From the NCBI GenBank assembly GCA_963662645.2, contig OY759762.1, forward strand, positions 3,782,001-3,846,000: DNA of 64,000 bases, in the 5' to 3' direction. Shown one piece after another: positions 16,573-26,400 of the stretch. The notes under the pieces were generated by a model that ran no database searches, had not been told where the DNA came from, and saw only the letters and a program-made list of their open reading frames with translations. The DNA is from Aldehydirespirator sp963662645. GTDB lineage: Bacteria; Actinomycetota; Acidimicrobiia; Acidimicrobiales; Aldehydirespiratoraceae. How positions within the stretch are numbered: the first letter of the stretch is position 1; every line of letters begins with the position of its first letter. Made by a program: the position numbers and the translations under genes.

Positions 16573-17571
16573 GTGCGGCGCATCGTCATCACTCGCATCG
16601 TGTCCATGTTCGGCGTGCTGATGCTGCTGACGTTGGCCATATTCCTGATCCAGAACGTGCTGCCCGCCGATCCTGTGCGGTCCTATTTCGGCCGCAATGC
16701 AACCGCGGAGCAGCTTGAGGCCAAGCGCCAGGAACTCGGCTACGACAAACCGATAGCAGTTCAGTACGTCAACTTTCTGGGCCGCCTAGTCGAGTTGGAT
16801 CTGGGAACCTCGCTGAGGACCCGCCGGCCGGTGACCACCGATCTGGCCGACTTCATTCCCGCCACCTTCGAGCTGGCCGCCGCCTCGTTGGCGATCGCGG
16901 GAGTTCTCGGCGTGGCGCTGGGCCTGCTCGGCACACGCCGGGGAGTCGGGACTGGCGCGGTGAGGCTGGTGTCCGTGATGTGGTCCTCCGCGCCCACGTT
17001 CTTCGTCGGGCTGCTCGGCATCCTGTTGCTGTACCGACGATTGGGGTGGCTCCCGCCCGGGGGCCGCACTTCCAACACGCTGGAGGCCACCAGCACCGGG
17101 TTCTTGTTCTTCGGTCGGCTGCTGCGGTTCGAACTGGCCGGCGTTTGGGACGCGGCCCGGCATCTGCTCATGCCAGCCACGGTGCTGGCACTGGGCCCTT
17201 CGGTGGCCATCGGCCGCACTCTTCGGGGCTCGCTGCGGGACATCCTGCGGGATGACCAGGTGCGTACGGCCAGGGCCAAGGGGCTCACCGAGCGGGCAGT
17301 GCTGGTACGCCATGGACTGCGCAACGCCCTGGGTCCGACCCTGTCCATGGCCGGGCTCCAGATCGGGCTGCTGCTCGCGGGAGTGATCGTCGTTGAGGTC
17401 GTGTTCTCATGGCCGGGCCTGGGCCAGTACCTCGACCAGTCCATCGACCGGGCCGACTTTCCGGCCATTCTCGGCGTGGTGATGGTGCTCGGAGCGTCCT
17501 ATGTGGTGATCAACACTGTCGTGGACCTGTTGCAGCTGGCTGCCGATCCCCGGCTCCGGTCACAGCGATGA
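16573..17571 (+). CDS. Oligopeptide-type ABC transporter permease (DppB/OppB family)
   Basis: A 332-residue permease. The GTG start immediately follows the previous stop (TGAGTG), with TTGGAGGA just upstream as ribosome-binding site. OppB marks are the ILMLLTLAIFLIQNVLPADP-like first helix with the Pro-Ala-Asp-Pro sequence, the Gln-rich QLEAKRQELGYDKPIAVQY segment and the EAA loop DDQVRTARAKGLTERAVLVRHGLRN. It forms the heterodimeric channel with the preceding permease. Its stop overlaps the ATPase start (ATGA). Confidence 0.94.
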   Translation: MRRIVITRIVSMFGVLMLLTLAIFLIQNVLPADPVRSYFGRNATAEQLEAKRQELGYDKPIAVQYVNFLGRLVELDLGTSLRTRRPVTTDLADFIPATFELAAASLAIAGVLGVALGLLGTRRGVGTGAVRLVSVMWSSAPTFFVGLLGILLLYRRLGWLPPGGRTSNTLEATSTGFLFFGRLLRFELAGVWDAARHLLMPATVLALGPSVAIGRTLRGSLRDILRDDQVRTARAKGLTERAVLVRHGLRNALGPTLSMAGLQIGLLLAGVIVVEVVFSWPGLGQYLDQSIDRADFPAILGVVMVLGASYVVINTVVDLLQLAADPRLRSQR

Positions 17572-19574
17572 CTGCTGATTCCGAGTCCCGCCCCTCCGAG
17601 CCGGTCGCGGCGGTTCGCGACCTGCACCTGAGCTTCGACACGGCCCACGGCCGGGTCCGCGCCTTGAGGGGCGTGAGCCTCGATCTTCACTCCGGAGAGG
17701 TCCTAGCCCTGGTAGGGGAGTCTGGGTCGGGCAAGAGCGTCCTGTCCTCCTGCCTGCTTGGCCTGCCCCCCGAGTCGCGTCGCACCACCGTTAGTGGTTC
17801 TGTCACCGTTGCCGGCGTGGACATGCTTCACGGAGCGAGCGCCCAGCGAAGGTCCGTGCGTCAGCGCCTGCTGGGCGCGGTGTTCCAGGATCCGCTCACG
17901 TCGCTGGACCCCACCATGCGCATTGGCACCCAACTCACGGAGCGAGGGGTGAGCCGGGCACGCGCCCTCCGAAATCTCAGCCAGGCCGGAGTGCCGGAGC
18001 AGCCGCGGCGGGTTCGTCAATGGCCCCACGAGCTGTCCGGCGGCCTGCGCCAGCGGGTGATGCTGGCCATGGCTCTCGGTGCCGACGGCAGACTCTCCGG
18101 GCCGGGGGTAGACGCCGTCTTTGACGAGGAGGGCTCGCCCGTTCTGATCGTGGCTGACGAGCCCACTACCGCGCTGGATGTGAGCGTGCAAGCGCAGGTC
18201 CTGCTGCTGTTCGATCAACTCAGAAGGGAGCACGGCTGTGCGCTGCTGCTGGTCACCCATGACCTGGGGGTTGCCGCGTCGATCGCCGACCGCATCGCGG
18301 TGCTGTATGCGGGACGGCTGTGCGAGGTTGGCTCGGCCCGCGACATTCTCACCGAACCGCGCCATCCCTATACCGCCGGACTGCTGCACGCGCGGCTGGA
18401 GCTCGATGAGGCCGCGGTGCCTGTGCCCATCTCGGGAGCACCCCCGGATCCGCTGCGATTGCCCGAGGGATGCGCGTTCGCAGCTCGCTGTGAACACTCC
18501 ACCAGCATCTGCGGGGACTCGCTTCCAGAGCTGTGCACCGACCGATCGGGTCGCGCCTTCGCCTGCGTGAATCCCTTGGCGGCGGTGCCGGGTCGAGCTG
18601 CTGGCAAAGCCCCAGCCGCAGTCGGGCTCATCGCGGAACGGCCTGGTTCGAGGGCGGAGCCGGTCTTGAGGATCGACGATGTGCACAAGTCGTTCCGGAT
18701 CCCCGGCTCGCGTCGGGACCGGCTGTATGCCGTGGCAGGCGTGAGTCTGAGCGTCCCCGAGGGGGGATCGCTGGCCATCGTCGGCGAGAGCGGCTGCGGC
18801 AAGACGACGCTGTTGCGTATGGCCTGCGGTCTTCTGGAGCCCGACCGCGGCTCGGTGCACTGGACCGACGGGCTTCGACCCCAGCTGATCTTCCAGGACG
18901 CCGGTTCATCGCTCACTCCGTGGCTGAGCATCGGAGCCCAGGTCGCCGAGCGTCTCCGGGGTGAGGGCTCGCGGCGGTCTCGTCGCAGCGCTGCGGCAGA
19001 GTTGCTGGAGCGGGTGGGCCTCGACCGCAGGGCGGCCAAGTCGCTGCCCCGTCAGCTCTCCGGCGGCCAGCGCCAGCGGGCCGCGATAGCTAGGGCGCTG
19101 GCGTCAGCGCCCCGATTGCTCGTGTGTGACGAGCCTGTCAGCGCGCTCGACGCGTCGCTGTCGCTGCGCATTCTGGAGATGCTGGCCGAGATCAGAGACG
19201 AGCTGAAGTTGGCCATCCTGATGGTCACCCACGATCTGGCGGCCGCGCGGCATGTCGCGGAAGAGGTCTTGGTGATGTACCTCGGTCGGGTGGTGGAGGC
19301 CGCGCCGGCCTATCAGCTGTTCCGGGATCCGCGACACCCCTACACCCGGGGTCTGCGAGCCGCGAGCCCAACTCGCGAGCCAGGCAGGCTGGCCCCGACC
19401 CTGCGGGGCGAGCCGCCCACCGCGGTAGGCGAGCCGGCCGGGTGCGCCTTCGCCGGACGCTGCCCAGACGTGGAGCCCAGCTGCCGGGAGCGGCCGCAGG
19501 TCTTGGAATTGCTTGGCGACGATCCTCGCAGGCAGGTGGCCTGTCAGGTGGCCGTCCGGGCGGTGCCCGCCTGA
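17568..19574 (+). CDS. Fused double ATP-binding protein of an oligopeptide-type ABC importer (DppD-DppF fusion)
   Basis: A 668-residue protein carrying two complete ATPase domains. Domain 1 has Walker A GESGSGKS, Q-loop FQDPLTSLDP, signature LSGGLRQR and Walker B VLIVADEPTTALD. Its Walker B is preceded by a roughly 15-residue Gly/Asp-rich insertion. Domain 2 has GESGCGKT, LSGGQRQR and LLVCDEPVSALD. Each domain ends with the oligopeptide-type tail (RHPYTAGL and RHPYTRGL, then Cys-containing CAFAARC / CAFAGRC). The ATG at 17568 overlaps the permease stop. The last 31 bp overlap the convergent lactonase-like gene. Confidence 0.94.
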   Translation: MTADSESRPSEPVAAVRDLHLSFDTAHGRVRALRGVSLDLHSGEVLALVGESGSGKSVLSSCLLGLPPESRRTTVSGSVTVAGVDMLHGASAQRRSVRQRLLGAVFQDPLTSLDPTMRIGTQLTERGVSRARALRNLSQAGVPEQPRRVRQWPHELSGGLRQRVMLAMALGADGRLSGPGVDAVFDEEGSPVLIVADEPTTALDVSVQAQVLLLFDQLRREHGCALLLVTHDLGVAASIADRIAVLYAGRLCEVGSARDILTEPRHPYTAGLLHARLELDEAAVPVPISGAPPDPLRLPEGCAFAARCEHSTSICGDSLPELCTDRSGRAFACVNPLAAVPGRAAGKAPAAVGLIAERPGSRAEPVLRIDDVHKSFRIPGSRRDRLYAVAGVSLSVPEGGSLAIVGESGCGKTTLLRMACGLLEPDRGSVHWTDGLRPQLIFQDAGSSLTPWLSIGAQVAERLRGEGSRRSRRSAAAELLERVGLDRRAAKSLPRQLSGGQRQRAAIARALASAPRLLVCDEPVSALDASLSLRILEMLAEIRDELKLAILMVTHDLAAARHVAEEVLVMYLGRVVEAAPAYQLFRDPRHPYTRGLRAASPTREPGRLAPTLRGEPPTAVGEPAGCAFAGRCPDVEPSCRERPQVLELLGDDPRRQVACQVAVRAVPA

Positions 19575-20476
19575 ATAGTGGTGGGGCCCGGCACCGTCTC
19601 ACGCCACCACGGCATGCCCACACCGTCGTAGACGATCCCCGACTCGAAGATCTCCACGCCCCGTTCAGCCGCGAAGGCGGGCCAGACTTCCGGGTCGTGG
19701 CCGGGAAGCACCCGGTAGCCTCGCTGTGACGCGATCGACTTCATCTTTCTGATCGCTTCGACAGTCACGGTGTGGTCCCATCCGGCCGGCGCGGTGACCG
19801 GATCCTCGTCATCGATGTTGATCTGGAGGTCAGCCGCGTCGCAGGCGAACACGTAGCCGGGGAACTCGTGGTCGCTGACGACGGTCTCGTGTAGGTCGAC
19901 CACGAAGCTCTGATGACCCGGCGTGTGGCCTGCGGTCAGGATGGCCTCCACCCCCGGCGCGATGGCCGTGTCACCGTCGAGGAACCGCCAGTCCACGTGT
20001 GGATCGTCCCAGTCGATGCGAAACATCGCCTCGGTCTCAGCCCTCACCGCATCTGCGGTGGCCCAGTCGTATTCGGCCCGCTGAACGTAGACCGGGATCC
20101 GGCCGGCGAAGTGGCGCAGTCCTCCCACATGGTCGTTGTGGAAGTGACTGATGCATAGCGCGACCACGTCGCGAGGGTCGACGCCGGCTAGTTCGAACGC
20201 TCCTTCGAGGGGATCGGCGTCCACTGGGCCGGGCAACTCCACGTCTATGTGTTCGTTGCCCCAGAAGCGGCTGTAGTGGGCCGGGTCGCGCACCAGGGGC
20301 GCGTTGAGCCCGCTGTCGACCAGGATCCACCCTCCGTCGGCTTCCAGGAGCAGCCCGGGGACGGGTTCGCGCATCAGCTGGTCAGCCAGGGGCTCTTCGA
20401 CGAGCGGCCTCGAATAGCGCAGCGCCAAGTGCTCCCACCCGAAGACCATCGGCACCACCCGGCGCACGCCCGCCAT
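19544..20476 (-). CDS. Metallo-beta-lactamase-fold hydrolase, lactonase-like
   Basis: A 310-residue MBL-fold protein. The metal site is complete: HFHNDH, His in TAGHTPGHQSF, Asp in FACDAAD and the last His in LPGHDPE. The IDVELPG...DP and WATADAVRAE regions resemble N-acyl homoserine lactonases and related AttM/AiiA proteins, but the family is broad and the substrate is unknown. No signal peptide is seen. Its 3' end overlaps the 3' end of the ABC ATPase gene by 31 bp on the opposite strand, so the two mRNAs would be complementary there. Confidence 0.85.
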   Translation of the reverse strand: MAGVRRVVPMVFGWEHLALRYSRPLVEEPLADQLMREPVPGLLLEADGGWILVDSGLNAPLVRDPAHYSRFWGNEHIDVELPGPVDADPLEGAFELAGVDPRDVVALCISHFHNDHVGGLRHFAGRIPVYVQRAEYDWATADAVRAETEAMFRIDWDDPHVDWRFLDGDTAIAPGVEAILTAGHTPGHQSFVVDLHETVVSDHEFPGYVFACDAADLQINIDDEDPVTAPAGWDHTVTVEAIRKMKSIASQRGYRVLPGHDPEVWPAFAAERGVEIFESGIVYDGVGMPWWRETVPGPTTIQAGTARTAT

Positions 20477-20840
20477 GCCCGAATCTTCGCATTAGCCAGG
20501 CCCCGACCGCCAGCGCGGGGCCAACGGCGCACGAGGAGGCCGCACTGTCGGTGGCCGCTGCCGTGACGCCGCGCCGCGACCGCCTGCCAACGCCCGCACA
20601 CATCGACAGTACCCCCGGCACCGTCCCTGGATGGCCACAACCGCTCAAGGCCGACAGTGCCCCCGGTGCCATCGCCGGACAGCCACGCGCGCCCGAGGCC
20701 GACACGCTCTGGCCTTGATGCCGCGGCCGGAAGCCCGTCGTGTCTCCGTGGCAAGATTGAACTGGCAATCGAGCGATCTCAACGGAAGCGAGGCTGATGC
20801 ATGTTCGCCATGACGATGCACGACCCAAACCGGTGGCACG
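20477..20840. other. Divergent intergenic region with an imperfect 48-bp repeat
   Basis: 364 bp between the divergent lactonase-like and GH3 genes, without a convincing gene. It contains two imperfect copies of a 48-bp unit (20605-20652 and 20653-20700). Both begin GACAGT(A/G)CCCCCGG, and a third GACA follows at 20701. Promoters for both flanking genes should lie here, but I could not identify clear -35/-10 boxes. Confidence 0.6.
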
Positions 20841-23345
20841 ATGCCCGGTGATCGCTGGCAAGAGTTGCTGGCGGCGCTGACCGTCGAGGAGAAGGCGGGC
20901 CTGGTCGCCGGAACCGGCTTCTGGACCGCCGGGGGAGTCGAGCGGCTGGGGATAGGGGCCCTGAAGCTCAGCGACGGGCCTGCGGGCGTGCGCGGTGACG
21001 GTCTGCTGGGCGCGGGCACGCCGACCGCCTGCCTGCCTTGTGGCGCCTCCCTCGGCGCAACCTGGGATCCCGAGCTGCTGGAGGAGCTCGGAGCGCTGGC
21101 CGGTGACGAGGCCGCGGCCAAAGGCGTCCATGTGCTGCTCGCCCCCACCGTCAACCTGCACCGTGCGCCGTTCGGAGGCCGCAACTTCGAGTGCTACTCC
21201 GAGGACCCGCTGCTGTCGGGCCGTCTCGCAGCCGCGTTCGTGCGGGGCGTCCAGTCTCGCGGAGTGGCCGCGGCGGTCAAGCACTTCGCGGCCAACGACT
21301 CCGAGCACGAGCGCCACACGATCGATGTCCGCGCCGACGAGCGAACCCTGCGCGAGACGGTGCTGCCACCCTTCAAGGCGGTCGTCGTCGAAGGGGGCGC
21401 GTGGGGCGTCATGGGGTCCTACAACCGTCTCAACGGCATCCACTGCTGCGAGCACGAGTGGCTGCTGGGCACCGTGCTGCGAGACGACTGGGGATTCGAT
21501 GGTTTCGTGGTGTCGGACTGGTTCGCCACCCGCTCGACTATCGGCTCGGCTTGCGCCGGGATGAGCTTGGAGATGCCCGGCCCGCCCGCCTTCTACGGCA
21601 CCCCGCTGGCCGAGGCCGTCGAAGCCGGCGACGTCGACGACACGGTGCTGGACCGCATCGCCGGCGACGTGCTGCGCCTGCGGGAGCGCATCGGCGCCCT
21701 CGACGGGCCGAGCTCGGCGATGAGCTTGGCCGACGAGGCCGAACTGGACCGCCCCGAGGATCGCGCCCTGCTGCGCCGCGCCGCCGTGGCCGGCACCGTG
21801 CTGCTGCGCAACGACGGAGTGCTGCCGCTGGAGCTGTCGGGCGTGCGGTCGCTGGCGGTGATCGGCCCCAACGCCGACCGGGCCTGCGTCATGGGCGGCG
21901 GCTCCGCGCAGGTCAACCCGTATCGGAGCTCCACGCTGCTGGAGGCGCTGAGAAGCAGGCTCGAGGGCCGCGTCGCGCTGCGCCACGAGCCAGGCTGCGA
22001 CGTCAGCCGCACCACACCGCCCCTCGGCTGGCCCGACCTCGCCGGCAAGGCGACTGCGGCCTACTTCGATGGTCACGGCTGCCGGGGCGAGCCAGCAGCG
22101 GTAACCGCCGCCGGCTCCTTCGAGGCGGTCGCTGTGGGCGAGCCCCATCCCGGCGTCGACGCCGCCGAGTACTCGCTGAAGATGACCGCGATGCTGGTGC
22201 CCTCGACGACGGGCCGCTACGAGCTGAGGCTCATGCAAGCCGGACGCGCCCGGGTGCTCATTGACGGCGAGGTCGTGCTCGATGCCACCGAGGGGTTCTT
22301 CGGTGGCGGCGAGGCCTACCTCGGGATGATGTCGGCGGAGATCCCCGCGCCGGTGGACCTCGTCGCGGGCGAGGCGGTGGAGGTCGCCGTGGAGTTCGAG
22401 AACCGCGACGCGATGTTCCTTGCAGGGTTCCGCCTCGGCCTGCTCGCTCCCGAGCCCGCGGATCTTCTCGGCGCCGCCGTGGAGGCCGCCTCGGCCTGCG
22501 ACGCTGCGATAGTGGTCGTCGGCACCGACCACGAGTGGGAGACCGAGGGCCGCGACCGCGACGCCTGGGAACTGCCCGGCGGGCAGCCCGAGCTGATCCG
22601 CCGGGTGGCGGAGGCCAATCCGCGCACGATCGTGGTGGTCAACGCGGTCGGACCTCATGCGCTGGACTGGCTGGAGGCACCGGCCGCGGTGCTGCATGCG
22701 GGCTTCGGCGGCCAGGAGTTCGGCGAGGCCGCGGCCGACATGATCCTGGGTGACGCCGAGCCCGGCGGGCGGATGCCGACCACCGTGCCCGCACAGGCCG
22801 AGCAGTTCGCCGCCCATGTGAACTACCCGGGCGATGGCGGAGCGGTCCACTACGGCGAGCGCATGTTCGTCGGCCACCGCTGGCACGACTCGCTGGGCAT
22901 CGAGCCGGCGGTGCCCTTCGGCTTCGGGCTGTCTTACACGACCTTCGAGATCGGCCCGCCCAGGCTCGCCCGAAGCACCGCAGCCGCGGGCGAGGATGTG
23001 TCCGTCGACGTGGAGGTGAACAACACCGGCGACCGCCGCGGCGCCGAGGTCGTCCAGATCTACGTTGAGCCGCTCCAGCCCCGGGTGCAGCGCCCGATCC
23101 GCGAGCTGAAGGGCTTCGCCAAGGTGCACCTCGACCCCGGCGAGAAGGCCACCGTGTCGGTGGTGCTCAACGCCGGGGCCTTCGCCCGCTACGACCCCCG
23201 CGGCGCCGACTTCGCCTCAGCCGACGACGCCGGCTGGTACGTCGACCCGGGCGACTACCGGATAGCTGCGGGCCGCTCGTCGCGCCACCTCTGCGGCACC
23301 GCGACAGTCACCCTCACCGGCGAGCCTCGGCGGCTGGCCCCGTAG
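20841..23345 (+). CDS. Glycoside hydrolase family 3 with PA14 domain (beta-glucosidase-like)
   Basis: An 834-residue GH3 enzyme. The barrel domain (about 1-280) includes LSDGPAGVRG, the FECYSEDPLLSG motif, VKHFAANDSEHER and the nucleophile Asp in FVVSDWFATRS. The C-terminal alpha/beta domain begins at VAGTVLLRNDGVLPL and is interrupted by a PA14 beta-sandwich at about 400-540 (TTGRYELRLMQAGRARVLIDGEVV). KHERD-type acid/base context is seen at GTDHEWETEGRDRD. A fibronectin-III-like domain closes the protein (FGFGLSYTTFEIG ... ELKGFAKVHL). PA14 in GH3 usually shapes specificity for oligosaccharides or glycosylated natural products. No signal peptide. Confidence 0.93.
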   Translation: MPGDRWQELLAALTVEEKAGLVAGTGFWTAGGVERLGIGALKLSDGPAGVRGDGLLGAGTPTACLPCGASLGATWDPELLEELGALAGDEAAAKGVHVLLAPTVNLHRAPFGGRNFECYSEDPLLSGRLAAAFVRGVQSRGVAAAVKHFAANDSEHERHTIDVRADERTLRETVLPPFKAVVVEGGAWGVMGSYNRLNGIHCCEHEWLLGTVLRDDWGFDGFVVSDWFATRSTIGSACAGMSLEMPGPPAFYGTPLAEAVEAGDVDDTVLDRIAGDVLRLRERIGALDGPSSAMSLADEAELDRPEDRALLRRAAVAGTVLLRNDGVLPLELSGVRSLAVIGPNADRACVMGGGSAQVNPYRSSTLLEALRSRLEGRVALRHEPGCDVSRTTPPLGWPDLAGKATAAYFDGHGCRGEPAAVTAAGSFEAVAVGEPHPGVDAAEYSLKMTAMLVPSTTGRYELRLMQAGRARVLIDGEVVLDATEGFFGGGEAYLGMMSAEIPAPVDLVAGEAVEVAVEFENRDAMFLAGFRLGLLAPEPADLLGAAVEAASACDAAIVVVGTDHEWETEGRDRDAWELPGGQPELIRRVAEANPRTIVVVNAVGPHALDWLEAPAAVLHAGFGGQEFGEAAADMILGDAEPGGRMPTTVPAQAEQFAAHVNYPGDGGAVHYGERMFVGHRWHDSLGIEPAVPFGFGLSYTTFEIGPPRLARSTAAAGEDVSVDVEVNNTGDRRGAEVVQIYVEPLQPRVQRPIRELKGFAKVHLDPGEKATVSVVLNAGAFARYDPRGADFASADDAGWYVDPGDYRIAAGRSSRHLCGTATVTLTGEPRRLAP

Positions 23346-23408
23346 CTGACAGAGCCGATCCGCCCGACCCCACCAGCCTCGACCATCGTTCGCCCGGCCG
23401 GGGCGTGT

Positions 23409-26400
23409 CTAGCGGAAGTCGCGGCTGGGGAGGGTGGCTGGCAGGGACAGGGGGGCCAAGTGCTCGGCTATGACGTTGGCAACGCCTTCGTGGCGCTCCA
23501 GGCGGCCCCGGATCACTAGCGCCCTGGCACCGACGGCGAGCCTTCGGAACCGGGCCTGGCAGCCCTTCGACACGATCACATTGACTAGGCCGGTCTCGTC
23601 CTCGAGGTTGATGAACATAGTGCCCCCGGCGGTCAAAGGACGCTGGCGGTGCGACACCGTGCCCGCCACCTTGACCCGCCCGACCGGGCAGGTCAGCAGG
23701 TCGGCGGCGACCACCACGCCCGCGGCGGCCAACTCGGCTCGGTGGAAGCGGGTGGGATGGCCGTCGGGGGCCACGCCGGTGGTCCACAGGTCTGCTGCCG
23801 ACTGCTCCTGGGGCGACATGGGCCGCAGCTCCGGCACCCTCGCTCCCGTCACCGCGCCGGGCAGACGGCCCGCGCCCGACTGGGCCGCCGCGCCGGCCGC
23901 CCACAGGGCCCCGCGCCGGTCCAAACCCAGCGAGTCGAACGCCCCGGCCGCGGCCAGCGCCTCCAGTGCTGGCAGGTTCAGCGGCGGCAGGCGTCCCTCC
24001 TGCTTGCGTTCCCGGCCCGCGCGCCGACCGTTGGCGGACCGCCCGGCGCCCCCGTCCCTATCGGTCGCCATTCTGCGCTCTGACATGGCCCGCACCAGGT
24101 GCTCCATCGAGTCGTACGGAGCGTCGGTGGCTATGGCCGCGGCCAGGTCGGGCCCCACCCCCCGCACCGACGACAGGCCCAGGCGCACCGCGGCCCCGCT
24201 CGTCGAGGTTTCGCACGGCTCCAGCACGGCTGCATCGGCCGACAAGTTGACGTCGGGGCCGTGCACGGCCACGCCGTGGCGTCGGGCGTCCTGGCACAGC
24301 GAGTGGGGCGAGTAGAAGCCCATCGGCTGGGCGTTGAGCAGGGCCGCGCAGAACGCGGCCGGATAGTGCAGCTTGATCCACGCCGAGGCGTACACCAGGT
24401 AGGCGAACGACACCGAGTGGCTCTCGGGGAACCCGTAGGTGGAGAAGGCCACCATCTTGTGCCAGATCTCCTCGCCCTCCTCTGCTCCGACACCCCGCTC
24501 GGCCATCCCCGCGAAGAACCGGCCCCGCAGCCGCTCCATGCGCTCCACCGACCGCTTGGCCCCCATCGCCCTGCGCAACTCGTCGGACTCCGCCGGCGTG
24601 AACCCGGCCACATCGATGGCCATCTGCATGAGCTGCTCCTGGAACAGCGGCACTCCCAGCGTCTTGGCCAGCGACCGCTCCAGGAGCGGATGAAGATAGG
24701 TGACCGGCTCGGTGCCGTTGCGGCGCCGTATGTAGGGATGGACTGAGCCGCCCTGGATCGGGCCGGGCCGGATCAGGGCCACCTCCACCACCAGGTCGTA
24801 GAAGCAGCGGGGGCGCAGCCGGGGCAGCGTGGCCATCTGCGCCCTCGACTCCACCTGGAACACGCCCACCGAGTCGGCCTCGCACAGCATGTCGTACACG
24901 GCGGGGTCCTGGGGCAGCGCGGCCAGGTCGATGTCCTCGCCGTGGGCTGAGGCCACCAGGTCCACCGCGCCGTGCAGCGCCGAGAGCATCCCTAGGCCCA
25001 GCAGGTCGAACTTCACCAGCCCCGCCGCCGCGCAGTCGTCCTTGTCCCACTGCAGCACCGACCGGTCGGCCATCGAGGCCCACTCCACCGGGCACACCTC
25101 GGCGATGGGCCGGTCGCAGATCACCATCCCGCCCGGGTGGATGCCCAGATGCCGTGGCCCTCCCTCGGCCTCGGCCGCCAGCCGCAGCACGCCGGCGGGA
25201 ATGCCGGTCCCCTCGGCGGGGTCGCCCTCGCCGTCGCCCGTGCCCAGGCCGCCCCGTCGGTCCAGCGACTTGGCCCAGGCGTCCTGGCGGGCGGGCGGAT
25301 GGCCCAGCGCCCGGGCCATGTCCCGCACCGCCGAGCGGGCCCGGTAGGCGATCACGTTGGCCACCAGCGCGGTGCGGTCCCGGCCGTAGCGCCCGTACAC
25401 GTACTGGATCACCTCCTCGCGCCGGCCGCTCTCGATGTCGATGTCGATGTCGGGCGGGCCGTCCCGCTCGGGCGACAGGAACCGCTCGAACAGCAGTCCC
25501 AGCGCCACCGAGTCCACGTTGGTGATGCCCAGCACGTAGCAGACGGCCGAGTTGGCGGCCGACCCCCGGCCCTGGCAGTAGATGTCGCGGCTGCGGCAGA
25601 ACGATGCGATGTCCCACACCACCAGGAAGTAGCCCGGGAATCCGAGTCGCTCGATCATGTCGAGCTCGTGCTCGATCTGGCGCCAGGCACCCGGTACCCG
25701 CTCGATGTCGGGCGGGCCGTAGCGGGCCAGGGCACCCTCGGCGGCGAGACGGCGCAGGAAGGCGGCCTCGTCGAGGTCGTCGGGGCACGGGTACGGCGGC
25801 AGTTCCGGCGCCACCAGCGACAGGCTGAAGGCGCACTCCGACCCCAGACGGGCCGCGGCCTCCACCGCGCCGGGGTAGCGGGCGAAGCGGCGGGCCTGTT
25901 CGGCGCCGGAGCGCAGGTGGGCCCCGCCCCAGGCGCCGAGCCAGCCGTCGTGGTCGTCGAGGCCGCGCCGGTCGCGGACCGCGGCCAGGGCGTCGGCCAG
26001 GCGCCGGCCCGCGGGCGTGGCGTAGCGCACCGCGTTGGCGCACACCGGCTGCACCCCGCGGCGCACGCCGATCTCGGCCAGGGCGTCGTTGCGGTGGGAG
26101 TCCAGCGGGTCGCCGTGGTCCCACAGCTCCACGAACACGTTGCCCGCGCCGACCGCGTCGATCAGCCGGTCGAGCGCGGCCGCCGCGGCCCTCGGTCCGT
26201 GCTCGACCAGCGCCGAGGGCACCGCACCGCCGTGGGCGCCGGTAAGGATCGCCCACCGGTCGCGGTGAGTGGCCGCAGCCTCCAGGAAGTCCTCGGTCGA
26301 CAGCCGGGGCTCGCCCTTTCGCCCGGCCATGTGGGCCCGGCTGATCAGCGTTCCCAGCGCCGCGTACCCCGCCGCGTCGCGGGCCAGCACCACCACCGAC

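Noticed and set aside
20382..23129. Very long open frame antisense to the PA14-GH3 gene
   Set aside because: High-GC codon bias opens the opposite frame; the protein has no family features, whereas the plus-strand GH3 motifs are complete.
23391..23405. GC palindrome between GH3 and dnaE2 stops
   Set aside because: Imperfect and short; a convergent terminator is plausible but not supported enough.
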